A DNA stretch of 64,000 bases, taken from positions 1 to 64,000 of the forward strand of contig DDUX01000154.1 of NCBI GenBank assembly GCA_002345025.1. The letters are read 5' to 3'. Positions 26,391 to 36,500 of the stretch are shown here, piece after piece; position 1 is the stretch's first letter, and every line of letters starts with the position of its first letter. The DNA comes from Candidatus Accumulibacter iunctus (GTDB lineage Bacteria; Pseudomonadota; Gammaproteobacteria; Burkholderiales; Rhodocyclaceae). A model generated the notes under the pieces. The model ran no database searches, was not told the origin of the DNA, and worked only from the letters and a program-made list of their open reading frames with translations. The position numbers and the translations under genes were made by a program.

Positions 26391-27764
26391 ATGTCCCGTT
26401 CAGCCCCGCCCGCCAGCAGCGAATCACGCTTCAGTCACAGCCTCGACACGTTGCGGGAACTGGCGGGCGATGTCCTCGCGCACGCCGCCAAGCAGGGAGC
26501 GAGTGCTTGCGAGGTCGATGTGTCGACGGGCTTCGGGCAGTCGGTAAGCGTGCGCTGCGGCGAGGTGGAAACCATCGAATACAACCGGGACAAGGGCGTC
26601 TCGGTTTCGGTCTACCTCGGCCAGCGCAAGGGACATGCCAATACCTCCGACTTCTCGCTCAAGGCGGTGCGCGAAACCGTCGAGGCGGCGCTGAACATCG
26701 CCCGTTTCACCGCCGCCGATCCCTGCGCCGGTCTGGCTGACGCTGCGCTGCTGGCGACTGGCGCCGGCAGCCAGCCGGACCTCGACCTCTACCACCCGTG
26801 GCTGCTTTCGGTCGAAGATGCCGTCGCGATCGCTCGCCGCTGCGAGCAGGCAGCCTTCGCCGTCAGTCCCGCGATCAGCAATTCCGAAGGCGCGACGGTG
26901 TCGATCCAGGAGGGGCAGTTCGTTGCCGCCAACAGCCTGGGTTTCATCGCCGGCTATCCGAGTTCGCGCCACTACCTGTCGTGCTCATTGATCGCCGGGA
27001 CGAACGACGGCATGCAGCGGGACGACTGGTACGAGGTCGCTCGTGATCCGCTGGCGCTCGGATCAGCCGAGGCGATCGGCGAGCGCGCGGCGCAGCGTGC
27101 GCTGTCCCGTCTCGGCGCGCGCAAGATCAGAACATGCAAGGTGCCGGTGCTGTTCGAGGCGCCGCTGGCCGCATCGCTGATCGGCAACTTCGTGCATGCG
27201 GCGAGCGGCGGCAGCCTCTATCGCCGGACTTCCTTCCTCCTCGACAGCCTGGGCAAGCGCGTCTTCTCGCGCAAGCTGCGCATCAGCGAGCGGCCGCATC
27301 TGCCATGTGCTCTCGCGAGTAGCTACTTCGACAACGACGGCGTCGCCACGCACGACCGCGAAGTGGTCGACAACGGTCGCCTGCAGGGCTACTTCCTCAG
27401 CGCCTACAGCGCCCGCAAGCTCGGCATGCAGACGACTGGCAACGCCGGCGGCTGCCACAACCTGATCGTCCGCCCGGGCAAGCGCGACCTGCCGGGGCTG
27501 CTGCGCAAGATGGAGCGCGGACTGTTGGTGACCGAGCTGCTCGGGCAGGGGGTGAACTATGTGACCGGCGACTACTCGCGCGGCGCTGCCGGCTACTGGG
27601 TCGAAGGAGGCGCCATCGTGCACCCGGTGGAAGGCGTCACGATTGCCGGCAACCTGCGCGATATGTTCAGGAACATCGCGGCGGTGGGTGCGGACGTCGT
27701 CGTTCGCGGTTCGAAGCAGGTCGGTTCGATCCTGATCGAACAGATGAAGGTGGCTGGCGATTGA
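26391..27764 (+). CDS. pmbA: Metalloprotease-like protein PmbA (TldE)
   Basis: 457 residues from the ATG at 26391; the longer open frame upstream crosses the divergent darP gene. With TldD it forms a heterodimeric protease that matures peptide antibiotics and clears certain antitoxins. Family segments are VSVRCGEVETIEYNRDKGVSVSVYLGQRKGHANTSD near the N-terminus, AISNSEGA, and near the C-terminus LLVTELLGQGVNYVTGDYSRGAAGYWVE, cited by its core VTGDYSRGAAGYWVE. As in other TldE subunits no HExxH zinc motif is seen. A TATGAT at 26358-26363 may be its -10 box. Confidence 0.95.
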   Translation: MSRSAPPASSESRFSHSLDTLRELAGDVLAHAAKQGASACEVDVSTGFGQSVSVRCGEVETIEYNRDKGVSVSVYLGQRKGHANTSDFSLKAVRETVEAALNIARFTAADPCAGLADAALLATGAGSQPDLDLYHPWLLSVEDAVAIARRCEQAAFAVSPAISNSEGATVSIQEGQFVAANSLGFIAGYPSSRHYLSCSLIAGTNDGMQRDDWYEVARDPLALGSAEAIGERAAQRALSRLGARKIRTCKVPVLFEAPLAASLIGNFVHAASGGSLYRRTSFLLDSLGKRVFSRKLRISERPHLPCALASSYFDNDGVATHDREVVDNGRLQGYFLSAYSARKLGMQTTGNAGGCHNLIVRPGKRDLPGLLRKMERGLLVTELLGQGVNYVTGDYSRGAAGYWVEGGAIVHPVEGVTIAGNLRDMFRNIAAVGADVVVRGSKQVGSILIEQMKVAGD

Positions 27765-27813
27765 TTCGTCACGCCGACGGTGGACCGCTGGCGGCGCCTG
27801 CACCGGCAAGTCC

Positions 27814-27844
27814 TTGTTTCACGCACGGCTGCTTTGGCTATAAT
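27814..27844 (+). promoter_or_regulatory. Putative promoter of the TRAP solute-binding gene
   Basis: TATAAT at 27839-27844 is a consensus -10. TTGTTT at 27814-27819 lies 19 nt upstream, or GTTTCA at 27816-27821 lies 17 nt upstream. The start codon is 45 nt downstream with AGGAG at 27876-27880. Confidence 0.5.
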
Positions 27845-27888
27845 CGCCGTGCAACTCGCTGACAACAAATCCTACAGGAGACAAAATC

Positions 27889-28968
27889 GTGGAAAGACGG
27901 TCCTTCTTGAAAAATGCTGGCGCCGGTCTGGCTGCCGGTACCATGGCCATGCCGGCAATCGCCCAGAATGCGCCGACGATCAAGTGGCGGCTTGCTTCGA
28001 GCTTCCCGAAGAGCCTCGACACCATCTACGGTGGTGCCGAAGTCATGGCCAAGCGGGTTGCCGAAGCGACTGGCGGCAAGTTCCAGATCCAGGTTTTCGC
28101 CGGCGGCGAGATCGTTCCCGGGCCGGCCGTCTTCGATGCGGTCAAGGACGGCACCGTTGAAATGGGGCATACCGTCTCCTACTACTTCTTCGGCAAGGAC
28201 CCCACCTACGCGCTGGAGACCGCGGTCCCCTTCGGCATGACCAATCGCATGATGGACGCCTGGATGCGCCATGGCAACGGCGCCAAGCTGCTTGGCGAGT
28301 TCTTCGCCAAGTCGAACATCATGACCATTCCCTGCGGCAACACGACGACGCAGATGGGCGGCTGGTACCGCAAGGAAATCAAGACAGTGGCTGACCTCAA
28401 CGGCCTGAAGATCCGCATCGGCGGCTTCGCCGGCTCCGTTCTCAGCAAGCTCGGCGCCGTGCCGCAGCAGATTCCGGCTGGCGACATCTATCCGGCGCTC
28501 GAGAAGGGAACGATCGACGCGGCCGAGTGGATCGGCCCCTACGATGACCAGAAGCTCGGCTTCAACAAGGTCGCCAAGTTCTATTACTATCCGGGATGGT
28601 GGGAGGGCGGTCCGCAGGTGTCGGCCTACGTCAACCTGAAGAAGTGGGCAGAGTTGCCGAAGGAGTACCAGACCATCCTGCAGATCGCCTGTGCCGATGC
28701 GCACGTGGACATGGTCGCCAAGTACGATGCCAGGAATCCGACGGCGCTGAAGCAGCTCGTTGGCTCGGGAACGCAGTTGAAGCAGTTCCCGAAGCAAGTC
28801 GTGGACGCCTGCTACAAGGCCGCAATGGAGCTTTACGCAGAGACGTCGGCGAAGAACGCCCAGTTCAAGAAGGTGTACGACGACTACAAGAAGTTCATGG
28901 ACGACCAGATCCTCTGGTTGCGCGTTGCCGAGGGTTCGTACACCAACTACATCTTCAGCAAGCGGTAG
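27889..28968 (+). CDS. TRAP transporter solute-binding protein (DctP family, Tat-exported)
   Basis: 359 residues from a GTG start 8 nt after AGGAG. The N-terminus MERRSFLKNAGAGLAAG carries a twin-arginine motif (RRSFLK) and ends in AIAQ, so the protein is exported folded. The DctP fold is seen in KWRLASSFPKSLDTIYGGAEV, FAGGEIVPGPAVFDAVKDGTVEMGH, LKIRIGGFAGSVLSKLG and GTIDAAEWIGPYDD, the last two framing the carboxylate-binding arginine region. It is the DctP_TAT subgroup, often for 2-oxo or aromatic acids, but the ligand cannot be read here. Unusually, its partner permease genes are on the opposite strand and converge on it. Confidence 0.95.
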   Translation: MERRSFLKNAGAGLAAGTMAMPAIAQNAPTIKWRLASSFPKSLDTIYGGAEVMAKRVAEATGGKFQIQVFAGGEIVPGPAVFDAVKDGTVEMGHTVSYYFFGKDPTYALETAVPFGMTNRMMDAWMRHGNGAKLLGEFFAKSNIMTIPCGNTTTQMGGWYRKEIKTVADLNGLKIRIGGFAGSVLSKLGAVPQQIPAGDIYPALEKGTIDAAEWIGPYDDQKLGFNKVAKFYYYPGWWEGGPQVSAYVNLKKWAELPKEYQTILQIACADAHVDMVAKYDARNPTALKQLVGSGTQLKQFPKQVVDACYKAAMELYAETSAKNAQFKKVYDDYKKFMDDQILWLRVAEGSYTNYIFSKR

Positions 28969-29021
28969 GACGTCCTTGCCGCGCGCAGCGGCTACCGGCT
29001 GCGCGTTGCCGGAAGGGGTAG

Positions 29022-29060
29022 AGAAAGGGGACCGGGGCACTTCGCCCCGGTCCCCTTTCT
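29022..29060 (+). terminator. Bidirectional hairpin terminator between convergent TRAP genes
   Basis: A perfect 16-bp stem, AGAAAGGGGACCGGGG (29022-29037) with its complement at 29045-29060, and a 7-nt loop CACTTCG. A/T-rich edges flank both sides (AGAAA and TTTCT), so it can stop transcription of the binding-protein gene from the left and of the dctM gene from the right. Confidence 0.85.
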
Positions 29061-29107
29061 TTGCTGCAGCATCCCGGCGACCCCAGCCCGTCGGGCTGAC
29101 ATCAGGG

Positions 29108-30607
29108 CTACTTGGTCTGCTCCTGCTTCATCGCGTCGCGGATGGCCTTGCTCGCCGCATCGTCGGCGTCGGCTGCCGCGTCCTTGGGCGCTTCCAGTCC
29201 GGGCGGGGTTGCCGGTGTGCCGTAGTCTGAGCTCGGCATCTCGATCTGCACCGAATCGAGATCGACCTTGACGTCCTTGTCGAGGCCGAAGGTGACCAAT
29301 TGCGGAAAGAAGATGAGGATTGCGACCATGATGATCTGGATGCAGACGAAGGGGATTGCCCCCCAGTAGATGTCAGTCGTCTTGACCGCGGCCGGCGCCA
29401 CCGATCGCAGGTAGAAGAGCGCGAAGCCGAACGGCGGATGCATGAACGAAGTCTGCATGTTCACCGCCAGCAGCACACCGAACCAGATCAGGTCGATTCC
29501 CAGCGCCTGCGCGACCGGTCCGAGCAGTGGCACGACGATGAACGAGAGCTCGAAGAAGTCGAGGAAGAAGGCGAGCAGGAAGACGAGCACGTTGACGACG
29601 ATCAGGAAACCGACTTCGCCGCCGGGCAGTCCGGTCAGCAGGTGCTCGACCCAGCGGTGGCCATCGACGCCGTAGAACGTCAGCGAGAACACGCGAGCGC
29701 CGACGAGGATGAAAACGACGAAGGTGGTCAGTTTGGCGGTCGTTTCCATCGCCTGCCGGAGCAGGCTCCAGCTCAGTCGCCTGCGCGCCAGCGCCATGAT
29801 CAGTGCGCCGGTGGCACCCATCGCGCCGCCTTCGGTCGGCGTTGCGATGCCGAGGAAGATCGTCCCGAGGACGAGAAAGATCAGGAACAGCGGTGGCAGC
29901 AGCGTTGTCAGCACGCGCATCAGCAGTCTGGCGCCGTGCAGGGTGCGTGCCTCGGCTGGCAATGCAGGTGCCCAGCGCGGCTTGAAGATGGCGACGAGGA
30001 TCACGTAGCCGACGTAAAAAACCGTCAGTACCATGGCGGGCAGAAAAGCGCCCTTGTACATGTCGCCGACCGACTTGCCGAGCTGGTCGGCCATGATGAT
30101 CAGCACCAGCGATGGCGGAACGATCTGCGCCAGCGTTCCCGAAGCGGCGATGACACCGGTGGCGAGCTTGGTGTCGTAGCCGTAGCGCAACATGATCGGC
30201 AGCGAGATCAGCCCCATCGAGATGACCGACGCGGCGACGACGCCGGTCGTCGCGGCGAGCAGCGCGCCGACGAAGATCACCGCCAAGGCGAGGCCGCCGC
30301 GCAGCGGCCCGAAGAGCTGGCCGATGGTGTCGAGCAGGTCCTCGGCCATCCCCGAACGTTCGAGGATCAGTCCCATGAAGGTGAAGAACGGGATCGCCAG
30401 CAGCGTGTCGTTGTTCATGATGCCGAAGATGCGATCCGGCAGGGCCTGGAAGAGCTGCGGTCCGAGCAGCCCGAGTTCGATGCCGATCAGGCCGAAGAAG
30501 ATGCCGTTGGCTGCCAGTGCGAAGGCGACCGGGAAGCCGACGAGGAGGAAGAGGACCATCGAGGCGAAGATGATCGGTGCCATGTTGGCGATCAGGAAAT
30601 CGGTCAT
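29108..30607 (-). CDS. TRAP transporter large permease (DctM family)
   Basis: 499 residues with about 12 membrane helices. It is the ion-coupled transport subunit. Family segments are MVLFLLVGFPVAFALAANG near the N-terminus, NDTLLAIPFFTFMGLILERSGMAEDLLD, GVVAASVISMGLISLPIMLRYGYDTKLATGVIAASGTLAQIVPPS and IFLGIATPTEGGAMGATGAL, each cited for its conserved core (PFFTFMG, ASGTLAQIVPPS, ATPTEGGAMG). The C-terminal 45 residues (from DVKVDLDSV) are a polar, Asp/Ala/Lys-rich cytoplasmic extension not typical of the family. It overlaps dctQ by one base. Confidence 0.96.
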   Translation of the reverse strand: MTDFLIANMAPIIFASMVLFLLVGFPVAFALAANGIFFGLIGIELGLLGPQLFQALPDRIFGIMNNDTLLAIPFFTFMGLILERSGMAEDLLDTIGQLFGPLRGGLALAVIFVGALLAATTGVVAASVISMGLISLPIMLRYGYDTKLATGVIAASGTLAQIVPPSLVLIIMADQLGKSVGDMYKGAFLPAMVLTVFYVGYVILVAIFKPRWAPALPAEARTLHGARLLMRVLTTLLPPLFLIFLVLGTIFLGIATPTEGGAMGATGALIMALARRRLSWSLLRQAMETTAKLTTFVVFILVGARVFSLTFYGVDGHRWVEHLLTGLPGGEVGFLIVVNVLVFLLAFFLDFFELSFIVVPLLGPVAQALGIDLIWFGVLLAVNMQTSFMHPPFGFALFYLRSVAPAAVKTTDIYWGAIPFVCIQIIMVAILIFFPQLVTFGLDKDVKVDLDSVQIEMPSSDYGTPATPPGLEAPKDAAADADDAASKAIRDAMKQEQTK

Positions 30608-31194
30608 CAGATCTCTCCCTTCTGCGCCTTGATCGCCAGCGCCAGCTCTTCCTCAGGTGTCGGCTTGTGGCCCTTCTCCGTCGGGTCGGGGCAGAGACCC
30701 TGGAGGAAGCCGAAGCGCTTGATCAGCTCCGAGATCCCCTGCAGAACCAGCAGGAAAAAACCGATCGGCACCAGCAGGCGGACCGGCCATACGGCCAGGC
30801 CCCCGGCGTTGCTCGACTGTTCATTGCTGTGCAGGGCGAGGAGGAAGATCGGCCACGACATGTACATGATGGCGATCGCCATCGGCAGCAGGAAGAAGAT
30901 GATGCCGAAGATGTCGATCCAGGCCTGGCCGCGGCGACTCAGCCGGCCGGCGATCAGATCGATTCGCACATGTTCGTTGCGCATCAGCGTGTAGCCGGCG
31001 CCGAGCAGGAAGATCGCCGAAAACAGGTACCACTGGATCTCGAGAAAGGCGTTCGAGCTGTAGTTCCAGACGTAGCGCATCACCGCGTTACCGGCGCCAA
31101 TCAGGGTGACGACCAGGATGAGCCAGATCAAAGCCTTGCCGACGCGCTCGGTGAGGGCGTCGATCAGGCCGGAGAGCTTGAGCAAAGCGTTCAC
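30607..31194 (-). CDS. TRAP transporter small permease (DctQ family)
   Basis: 195 residues from a GTG start with a TCCTCC complement (GGAGGA ribosome site) 6 nt upstream. Four membrane helices are expected, and the DctQ signature EIQWYLFSAIFLLGAGYTLMRNEHVRIDL is present (core: YLFSAIFLLGAGYTLMRNEH). The subunit pairs with DctM. The C-terminal tail is acidic. The pair dctQ-dctM is arranged as usual, but the binding-protein gene is convergent instead of upstream. Confidence 0.95.
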   Translation of the reverse strand: MNALLKLSGLIDALTERVGKALIWLILVVTLIGAGNAVMRYVWNYSSNAFLEIQWYLFSAIFLLGAGYTLMRNEHVRIDLIAGRLSRRGQAWIDIFGIIFFLLPMAIAIMYMSWPIFLLALHSNEQSSNAGGLAVWPVRLLVPIGFFLLVLQGISELIKRFGFLQGLCPDPTEKGHKPTPEEELALAIKAQKGEI

Positions 31195-31333
31195 GGGTGT
31201 TCCTCCATAAGCGAGCGAAGCTGCCTCTCCTCCTTGCCCCGATCGCTTGCGCCTTGCCTCGTTACGGGCAATTCATCGGGTGCTGCCGCCGTACCCGGAT
31301 GCCGCTGCGAGCCGCGGAACTCCGAGATGTTCG

Positions 31334-31361
31334 ATTATGGCACATCTTTGCCCCATGCAAA
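31334..31361 (-). promoter_or_regulatory. Candidate promoter for dctQM in the 404-bp gap 31195-31598
   Basis: Reading the minus strand, TTTGCA (31361-31356) is followed 16 nt later by CATAAT (31339-31334), about 140 nt before the dctQ start. The spacer holds the inverted repeat GGCA/TGCC, a possible operator. The rest of the gap 31195-31598 shows no gene I can support. Confidence 0.35.
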
Positions 31362-31598
31362 CGTGCTCGCGGTCACCACGAGGATTCCCGCGCCGCAGAA
31401 CAAATAAGCCGGTAAATCATGAGGATGGACCTTCGCCGGCGACTTCTCCGGCAAGCGTTGCGCGGCTGCCGCGCAGCCTTGTGAGCACCGGGGGCTGTTT
31501 CTGAAGCAGCCGGAGCCAGCTTGGCACGGGTGCCGGCGTGCGCCGCGGGCGCGGCCAGGCGAGCACCGGGACCGCAGCATGCGGCCCCCGGCGCCCCG

Positions 31599-32936
31599 CT
31601 AGAAAAAGCGCCACCCGACGTAAAGACAGGCGATCGCGACGTGGCCCAGCATCAGCGGAAAGGCGATCATCGTGTAGCGCGCGAAGTGGAACGGGATGCC
31701 GTTGCGTTCGGCGATGCCGGCGACGGTGAGGTTGGCGCTGGCACCGATCAGGGTTCCGTTGCCGCCCAGGCAGGCGCCCAGCGAGAGGCACCACCAGAGT
31801 GGCACGAGTGCGTCACTGCCACCGAACGCGGGGGCCATCGACTTGATCAGCGGGATCATCGTCGCCACGAACGGGATGTTGTCGACGATTGCCGACAGCA
31901 CTGCCGAGGCCCAGAGGACGCTCATGCCGGTGCGGGTGAAATCGCCGCCGGTGGCGGCCAGCAGCCGGTCGGCCAGGAGCTGCAGCAAACCCGCATGCTC
32001 GACGCCGGCGATGACGATGAACAGGCCGACGAAGAAGAAGATGGTGATCCACTCGACTTCGTTGAACACCTTGACCACCGCTGCCGACTGCTCCTCGGCG
32101 GACTTGCCGAGGTTGTCGAGCATCAGCAGCAGTGCCGCACCGGCGATGCCGATGGTGCCGGAGTCGAGGCCGAGCGTCCGTGCCATGACGAAGGCGGACA
32201 TCACCAGTGCCAGGACGAGTGTCGCCAGGCGCAGCAGGCGTGGATCGCTGATCGCCTGCCTTTCGTCGAACTGCATCACACGCGCGCGCAACTCGGGCGA
32301 GGCCCGCAGCCGCCTGCCCCAGATCAGGTGCATCGAGACGACATGCACGACCAGGATGACGACGACGACGGGCGCCAGGTTGAGGACGAAGTCGTTGAAC
32401 GTCAGTCCGACCTGGCCGCCGATGAGGATGTTCGGCGGATCGCCGATCAGCGTCGCCGTGCCGCCGATGTTCGACGCCAGGATCTGCGAGAAGAGGAAGG
32501 GGTAGGGATTGACCTTCAGCGCCTCGGTGATGATCAGCGTCACCGGCACGACCAGCAATACCGTGGTGACGTTGTCGAGCAGCGCCGAGACGACGGCGGT
32601 GACCGCCGCGAGCATTGCCAGAATGCCGGCCGGGCTGGCCTTGACGAGCTTAGCGGACCAGATCGCGAGATACTCGAAAATGCCGCACTTGCGGGTGATC
32701 GAGACGATGATCATCATGCCGACGAGCAGCCCGATGGTGTTGAAGTCGATGCCGGCGACTGCCTGCTCCTGTGTCAACAGACCGAACATGATCATCAGCA
32801 TGGCGCCGAGCAGGGCGATGATCGAGCGGTTGAGCCGCTCGCTGATGATCACGCCGTAGGTGACGATCATCACCACGGTCGACAGCCAGAGCGGATCGAG
32901 CCCGAAAAGCACGGTCGAGGTCGTCGCATGCATCAT
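31599..32936 (-). CDS. ArsB/NhaD-type ion transporter
   Basis: 445 residues and about 11 membrane helices. It belongs to the ion transporter superfamily (ArsB, NhaD, citrate/anion carriers): ISERLNRSIIALLGAMLM, LLVGMMIIVSITRKCGIFEYLAIW, then SNIGGTATLIGDPPNILIG, the diagnostic first hairpin, and near the C-terminus LSAIVDNIPFVATMIPLI and SLGACLGGNGTLIGASANL, the second hairpin. A sodium/proton antiport or anion role is possible; the substrate cannot be read. It starts within the stop of the CBS gene (ATGA), so the two are coupled. Confidence 0.92.
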   Translation of the reverse strand: MMHATTSTVLFGLDPLWLSTVVMIVTYGVIISERLNRSIIALLGAMLMIMFGLLTQEQAVAGIDFNTIGLLVGMMIIVSITRKCGIFEYLAIWSAKLVKASPAGILAMLAAVTAVVSALLDNVTTVLLVVPVTLIITEALKVNPYPFLFSQILASNIGGTATLIGDPPNILIGGQVGLTFNDFVLNLAPVVVVILVVHVVSMHLIWGRRLRASPELRARVMQFDERQAISDPRLLRLATLVLALVMSAFVMARTLGLDSGTIGIAGAALLLMLDNLGKSAEEQSAAVVKVFNEVEWITIFFFVGLFIVIAGVEHAGLLQLLADRLLAATGGDFTRTGMSVLWASAVLSAIVDNIPFVATMIPLIKSMAPAFGGSDALVPLWWCLSLGACLGGNGTLIGASANLTVAGIAERNGIPFHFARYTMIAFPLMLGHVAIACLYVGWRFF

Positions 32937-33415
32937 CTCATCCTCCCGAGGCGGGCCAGCACATCCCAGACCGAGACGATTCCGATGAGCTGGCGGTGCT
33001 CGACGACAGGCAGGATGTTGCGCTGCCGGTGGAGATAGAGCATGGCGTTCATCAGCGTGCTGTCTGGCCCGATCACCGGCACCTCGGGGTCGATGTGCCG
33101 GCTGACCGGATCGTCGGCGACGGCGTCGATCCGCTCCTGCAGATTGGCCAGGGTGTCCTGCATGAAGCTCCCCTGCAGGCGGCTCAAGGGATGCTGCGCA
33201 TCCTCCAGTCGGAGCACGCGCGGCATGGCGAGGGCGATCAGCCGGCTGCGCGGCAGCATGCCGACGTAGTGGCCATCATCTTCGGCGACCGGCAGTGCCG
33301 GCAGGCGGTGGTGGACCATCGCCTGCAGGGCGGCGAGCAGCGGGTCCGTGGGTTTCAGCACGACCGGTGGTTGCGACATGACCGATCGACAGAGGTTGTC
33401 GGCATCAGGTTTCAT
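32933..33415 (-). CDS. CBS-domain pair protein
   Basis: 160 residues from the ATG at 33415, with a good ribosome site (complement of TCTCC) upstream; a longer frame exists but is not needed. Two CBS motifs are seen: CRSVMSQPPVVLKPTDPLLAALQAMVHHRLPALPVAEDDG at the start (core DPLLAALQAMVHHRLPALPV), and DSTLMNAMLYLHRQRNILPVVEHRQLIGIVSVWDVL at the end (core RNILPVVEHRQLIGIVS). Such pairs sense adenine nucleotides or ionic conditions and often gate transporters, so this one probably regulates the ion transporter it overlaps. That role is inference. Confidence 0.88.
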   Translation of the reverse strand: MKPDADNLCRSVMSQPPVVLKPTDPLLAALQAMVHHRLPALPVAEDDGHYVGMLPRSRLIALAMPRVLRLEDAQHPLSRLQGSFMQDTLANLQERIDAVADDPVSRHIDPEVPVIGPDSTLMNAMLYLHRQRNILPVVEHRQLIGIVSVWDVLARLGRMR

Positions 33416-33576
33416 GATTCTCCTGGAGTCGGGAAAGAGGCTGGGTGGGAACGTTGCCGCGGCGCCGCGAGGGTCGGGGCGTGTCCGTCGACTGGTGCCG
33501 GGAAGCATCCCGGACGTACGGACTGCAGCTTGAGCGAGGTCGTTGCAGGCAGTATGCCGAGGCCGTCGCGTGGCTG

Positions 33577-36500
33577 TCAACCGCTCGCGCCGTGGTCGCG
33601 CGCGGCAGCCGGGCTGATCCGATAGCAGGCGGCATAGAGTGCCGGCAGGAAGAGCAGCGTCAGCAGCGTGGCGACGATCAGCCCACCCATGATCGCCACC
33701 GCCATCGGGCCCCAGAAGACGCTGCGTGTCAGCGGGATCATCGCCAGGATGGAGGCGGCGGCGGTCAGCATGATCGGCCGGAAGCGGCGCACGGTCGAGC
33801 CGACGATCGCCTCCCAGGGCGGCATGCCGGCCTTCCGGTCCTGCTCGATCTGGTCGACCAGAATCACCGAGTTGCGCATGATCATTCCGGAGAGCGCGAT
33901 GACTCCGAGGTTGGCGACAAAACCGAAGGGAACCTGGAAGATCAGCAATGCCGCTGCCACGCCGATCAGTCCGAGCGGTGCCGTCAGCAGCACGAGCAGC
34001 ATGCGGCCGACGTTCTGCAACTGGATCATCAGCAGCGTGATGACGCTGACCAGCATCAGCGGCATCACCGCCTTGATCGAATTCTCGCCCTTCGCCGACT
34101 CTTCGGTGGCGCCCCCGGCCTCGATGCGAAAGCCCGGCGGCAGGCGTTCACGCAGCGGGTCGAGCAGTGGATCGATGCGCGCCGTCGCGGCGGGCGCCTG
34201 CATGCCGTCACGGATGTCGGCGCGCACCGTCACCGTCGGCAGCCGGTTGCGGCGGGCGATCACCGGCTCTTCGAGTTCGTAGCTGATCTTCGCCAGTTGC
34301 GCCAGCGGCACGTAGCGGCCGCTGCCGGTGTGGATGTTGATGTCGGCCAACGCCGAGATGCGGGCACGCTCGTCGCCGGCGGCGCGCGCGACGACGTCGA
34401 TCAACTGGTCGCCCTCGCGCATCTGGGTCACCGCGATGCCGGTCAGCATCGAGTTGAGGAAGGCGGCGAGTTCCTGTGAGCTGATTCCCAGGGCGCGCGC
34501 GCGGTCCTGGTCGATGTCGACGCGGATCGACTTGCCGAGTTCGTTCCAGTCGAAATTGACCTCCTTCAGGTGCGGGCTGCCGCGCATCACCGCGGCCACC
34601 TCGGCCGCCACCCGCCGCAACTCGCCAATGTCCTCACCGGAGACGCGGAAGACGACCGGGAAACCAACCGGCGGGCCGTTCTCGAGGCGCAGCACCCGCG
34701 TGCGCAGGCCGCTCCATTCGCCGCCTTCGTCGGCGAAGCGTTGCTCGAGGCGGCGCCGCAGATCCTCGCGTGCCGCGATGTCGTGCGTCGTGATGACGAA
34801 TTGTGCAAAGCCGTCGTTGAACAGTTGCTGGTCGAGCGGCAGGTAGAAGCGCGGGCTGCCGTTGCCGACATAGCTCGCGTAATGGCGGATCGAACGCGCC
34901 ATGTCCGGCTCGGCGAGGAGTTCCTCGACGCGCCGGGCGTAGGCCTCGGTTGCTTTCAGCGATGAGCCGTTCGGCAGCCACAGGTCGACCAGCACCTCGG
35001 ACCGGCTCGAGGCGGGGAAGAACTGTTTCTGCACGCCGAGGCTCAGCCCGGCCAGGGCGGCCACGAAAGCCAGCAGCGTCGCGCCGATGACCAGCCAGCG
35101 ATGGCGCAGACACCACTCGACACTGCCTCGCACGCGACGATAGAACGGCGTCTGGTAGGGATCCGCGCCATGCTCTGCCGCCGCCCGTTGCAGCTTCGCG
35201 GCGTCGAGCACGAGATAGCCCAGATAGGGGGTGAAGACCACCGCCACCACCCAGGACACCAGCAGGGCGATGCTGACGACGGCGAAGATGGAAAAGGTGT
35301 ACTCGCCGGCACCCGAGCGGGCGAGGCCCACCGGCATGAAACCGACGGCGGTGATCAGCGTGCCGGTCAACATCGGAAAGGCGGTCGAGGTATAGGCGAA
35401 GGTCGCGGCGCGGAAGCGATCCCAACCCTGCTCCATCTTCACCACCATCATCTCGACGGCGATGATTGCATCGTCTACGAGCAGCCCGAGGGCAATCACC
35501 AGGGCGCCGAGAGAGATGCGCTGCAGATCGATGCCGAAGGCGTACATGAGCAGGAAGGTCACCGCCAGCACCAGCGGGATCGACAGCGCGACGACGGCGC
35601 CGGTGCGCAGGCCGAGGCTGATGAAGGAAACCACGAGGACGATCACCACCGCCTCGGCGAGCGACGACATGAAGAGGTTCATCGACTGGCGGACGATCTC
35701 CGGCTGGTCGGCGACGACATGCAGGTCGATGCCGACCGGCAACTGCCGCTGCAGGCGTTCGCGTGCGGCGTGCAGCCGTTCGCCGAGCCGGATCACGTCG
35801 CCACCGCGGTTCATCGCGATGCCGATGCCGATCGCATCGTGTCCCTGCACCCGCATGCGCGGCGTCGGCGGATCGGCGAAGCCACGCTCGACGCTGGCGA
35901 TGTCCCCAAGGCGGAAGAGGCGACCGGCGGCCTGGATGCCGATTTCGCGAATGTTTTCCACCGACTCGAAGTCTCCCGAGACGCGGATGCGAACGCGGTC
36001 GGAAGGTGTCTCGTAGAAACCGGAGGGAGTCATCGCGTTCTGCCGCTGCAGGGCATCGAAGATGGCGAGCGGGTTGAGCCCGAGCGTTGCCAGCTTGGCG
36101 TGCGACACTTCGATGTAGATCCTCTCGTCCTGCACGCCGAACAACTCGATCTTCTTCACGTCCGGCAGCTGCCGCAGTTCGCGGCCGATGCGGTCGGCTT
36201 CGCGGCGCAGGGCGGCGAGGTCGAAACCGTCGCCGGTGAGCGCGAAGATGGTGACGAAGGTGTCGCCGAACTCGTCGTTGAGGAAAGGGCCGACGACGCC
36301 CTGCGGCAGCGTGTGCCGCATGTCACCGATCTTCTTGCGCACCTGGTACCAGGAATCGGGGACTTCCTTCTTCGGCGTGTAGTCCTTCAGCAGCACGGTG
36401 ATCAGCGACTCGCCGGGCCGCGTCTGCGAGCGCAGCACGTCGACCCACGGTACTTCCTGCAGTTTCTTCTCGATGCGTTCGGTGATCTGCAACTGCACTT

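Noticed and set aside
29300..30994. 564-codon plus-strand frame opposite dctM and dctQ
   Set aside because: Composition is Asp/Glu/Arg/His/Gln-rich, as expected from the complement of membrane-protein codons; no motif or ribosome site.
31336..31352. Sigma-54-like TGGCAC...TTGCC on the plus strand
   Set aside because: The distance between GG and GC is one base short of the required spacing, and no plus-strand gene follows.
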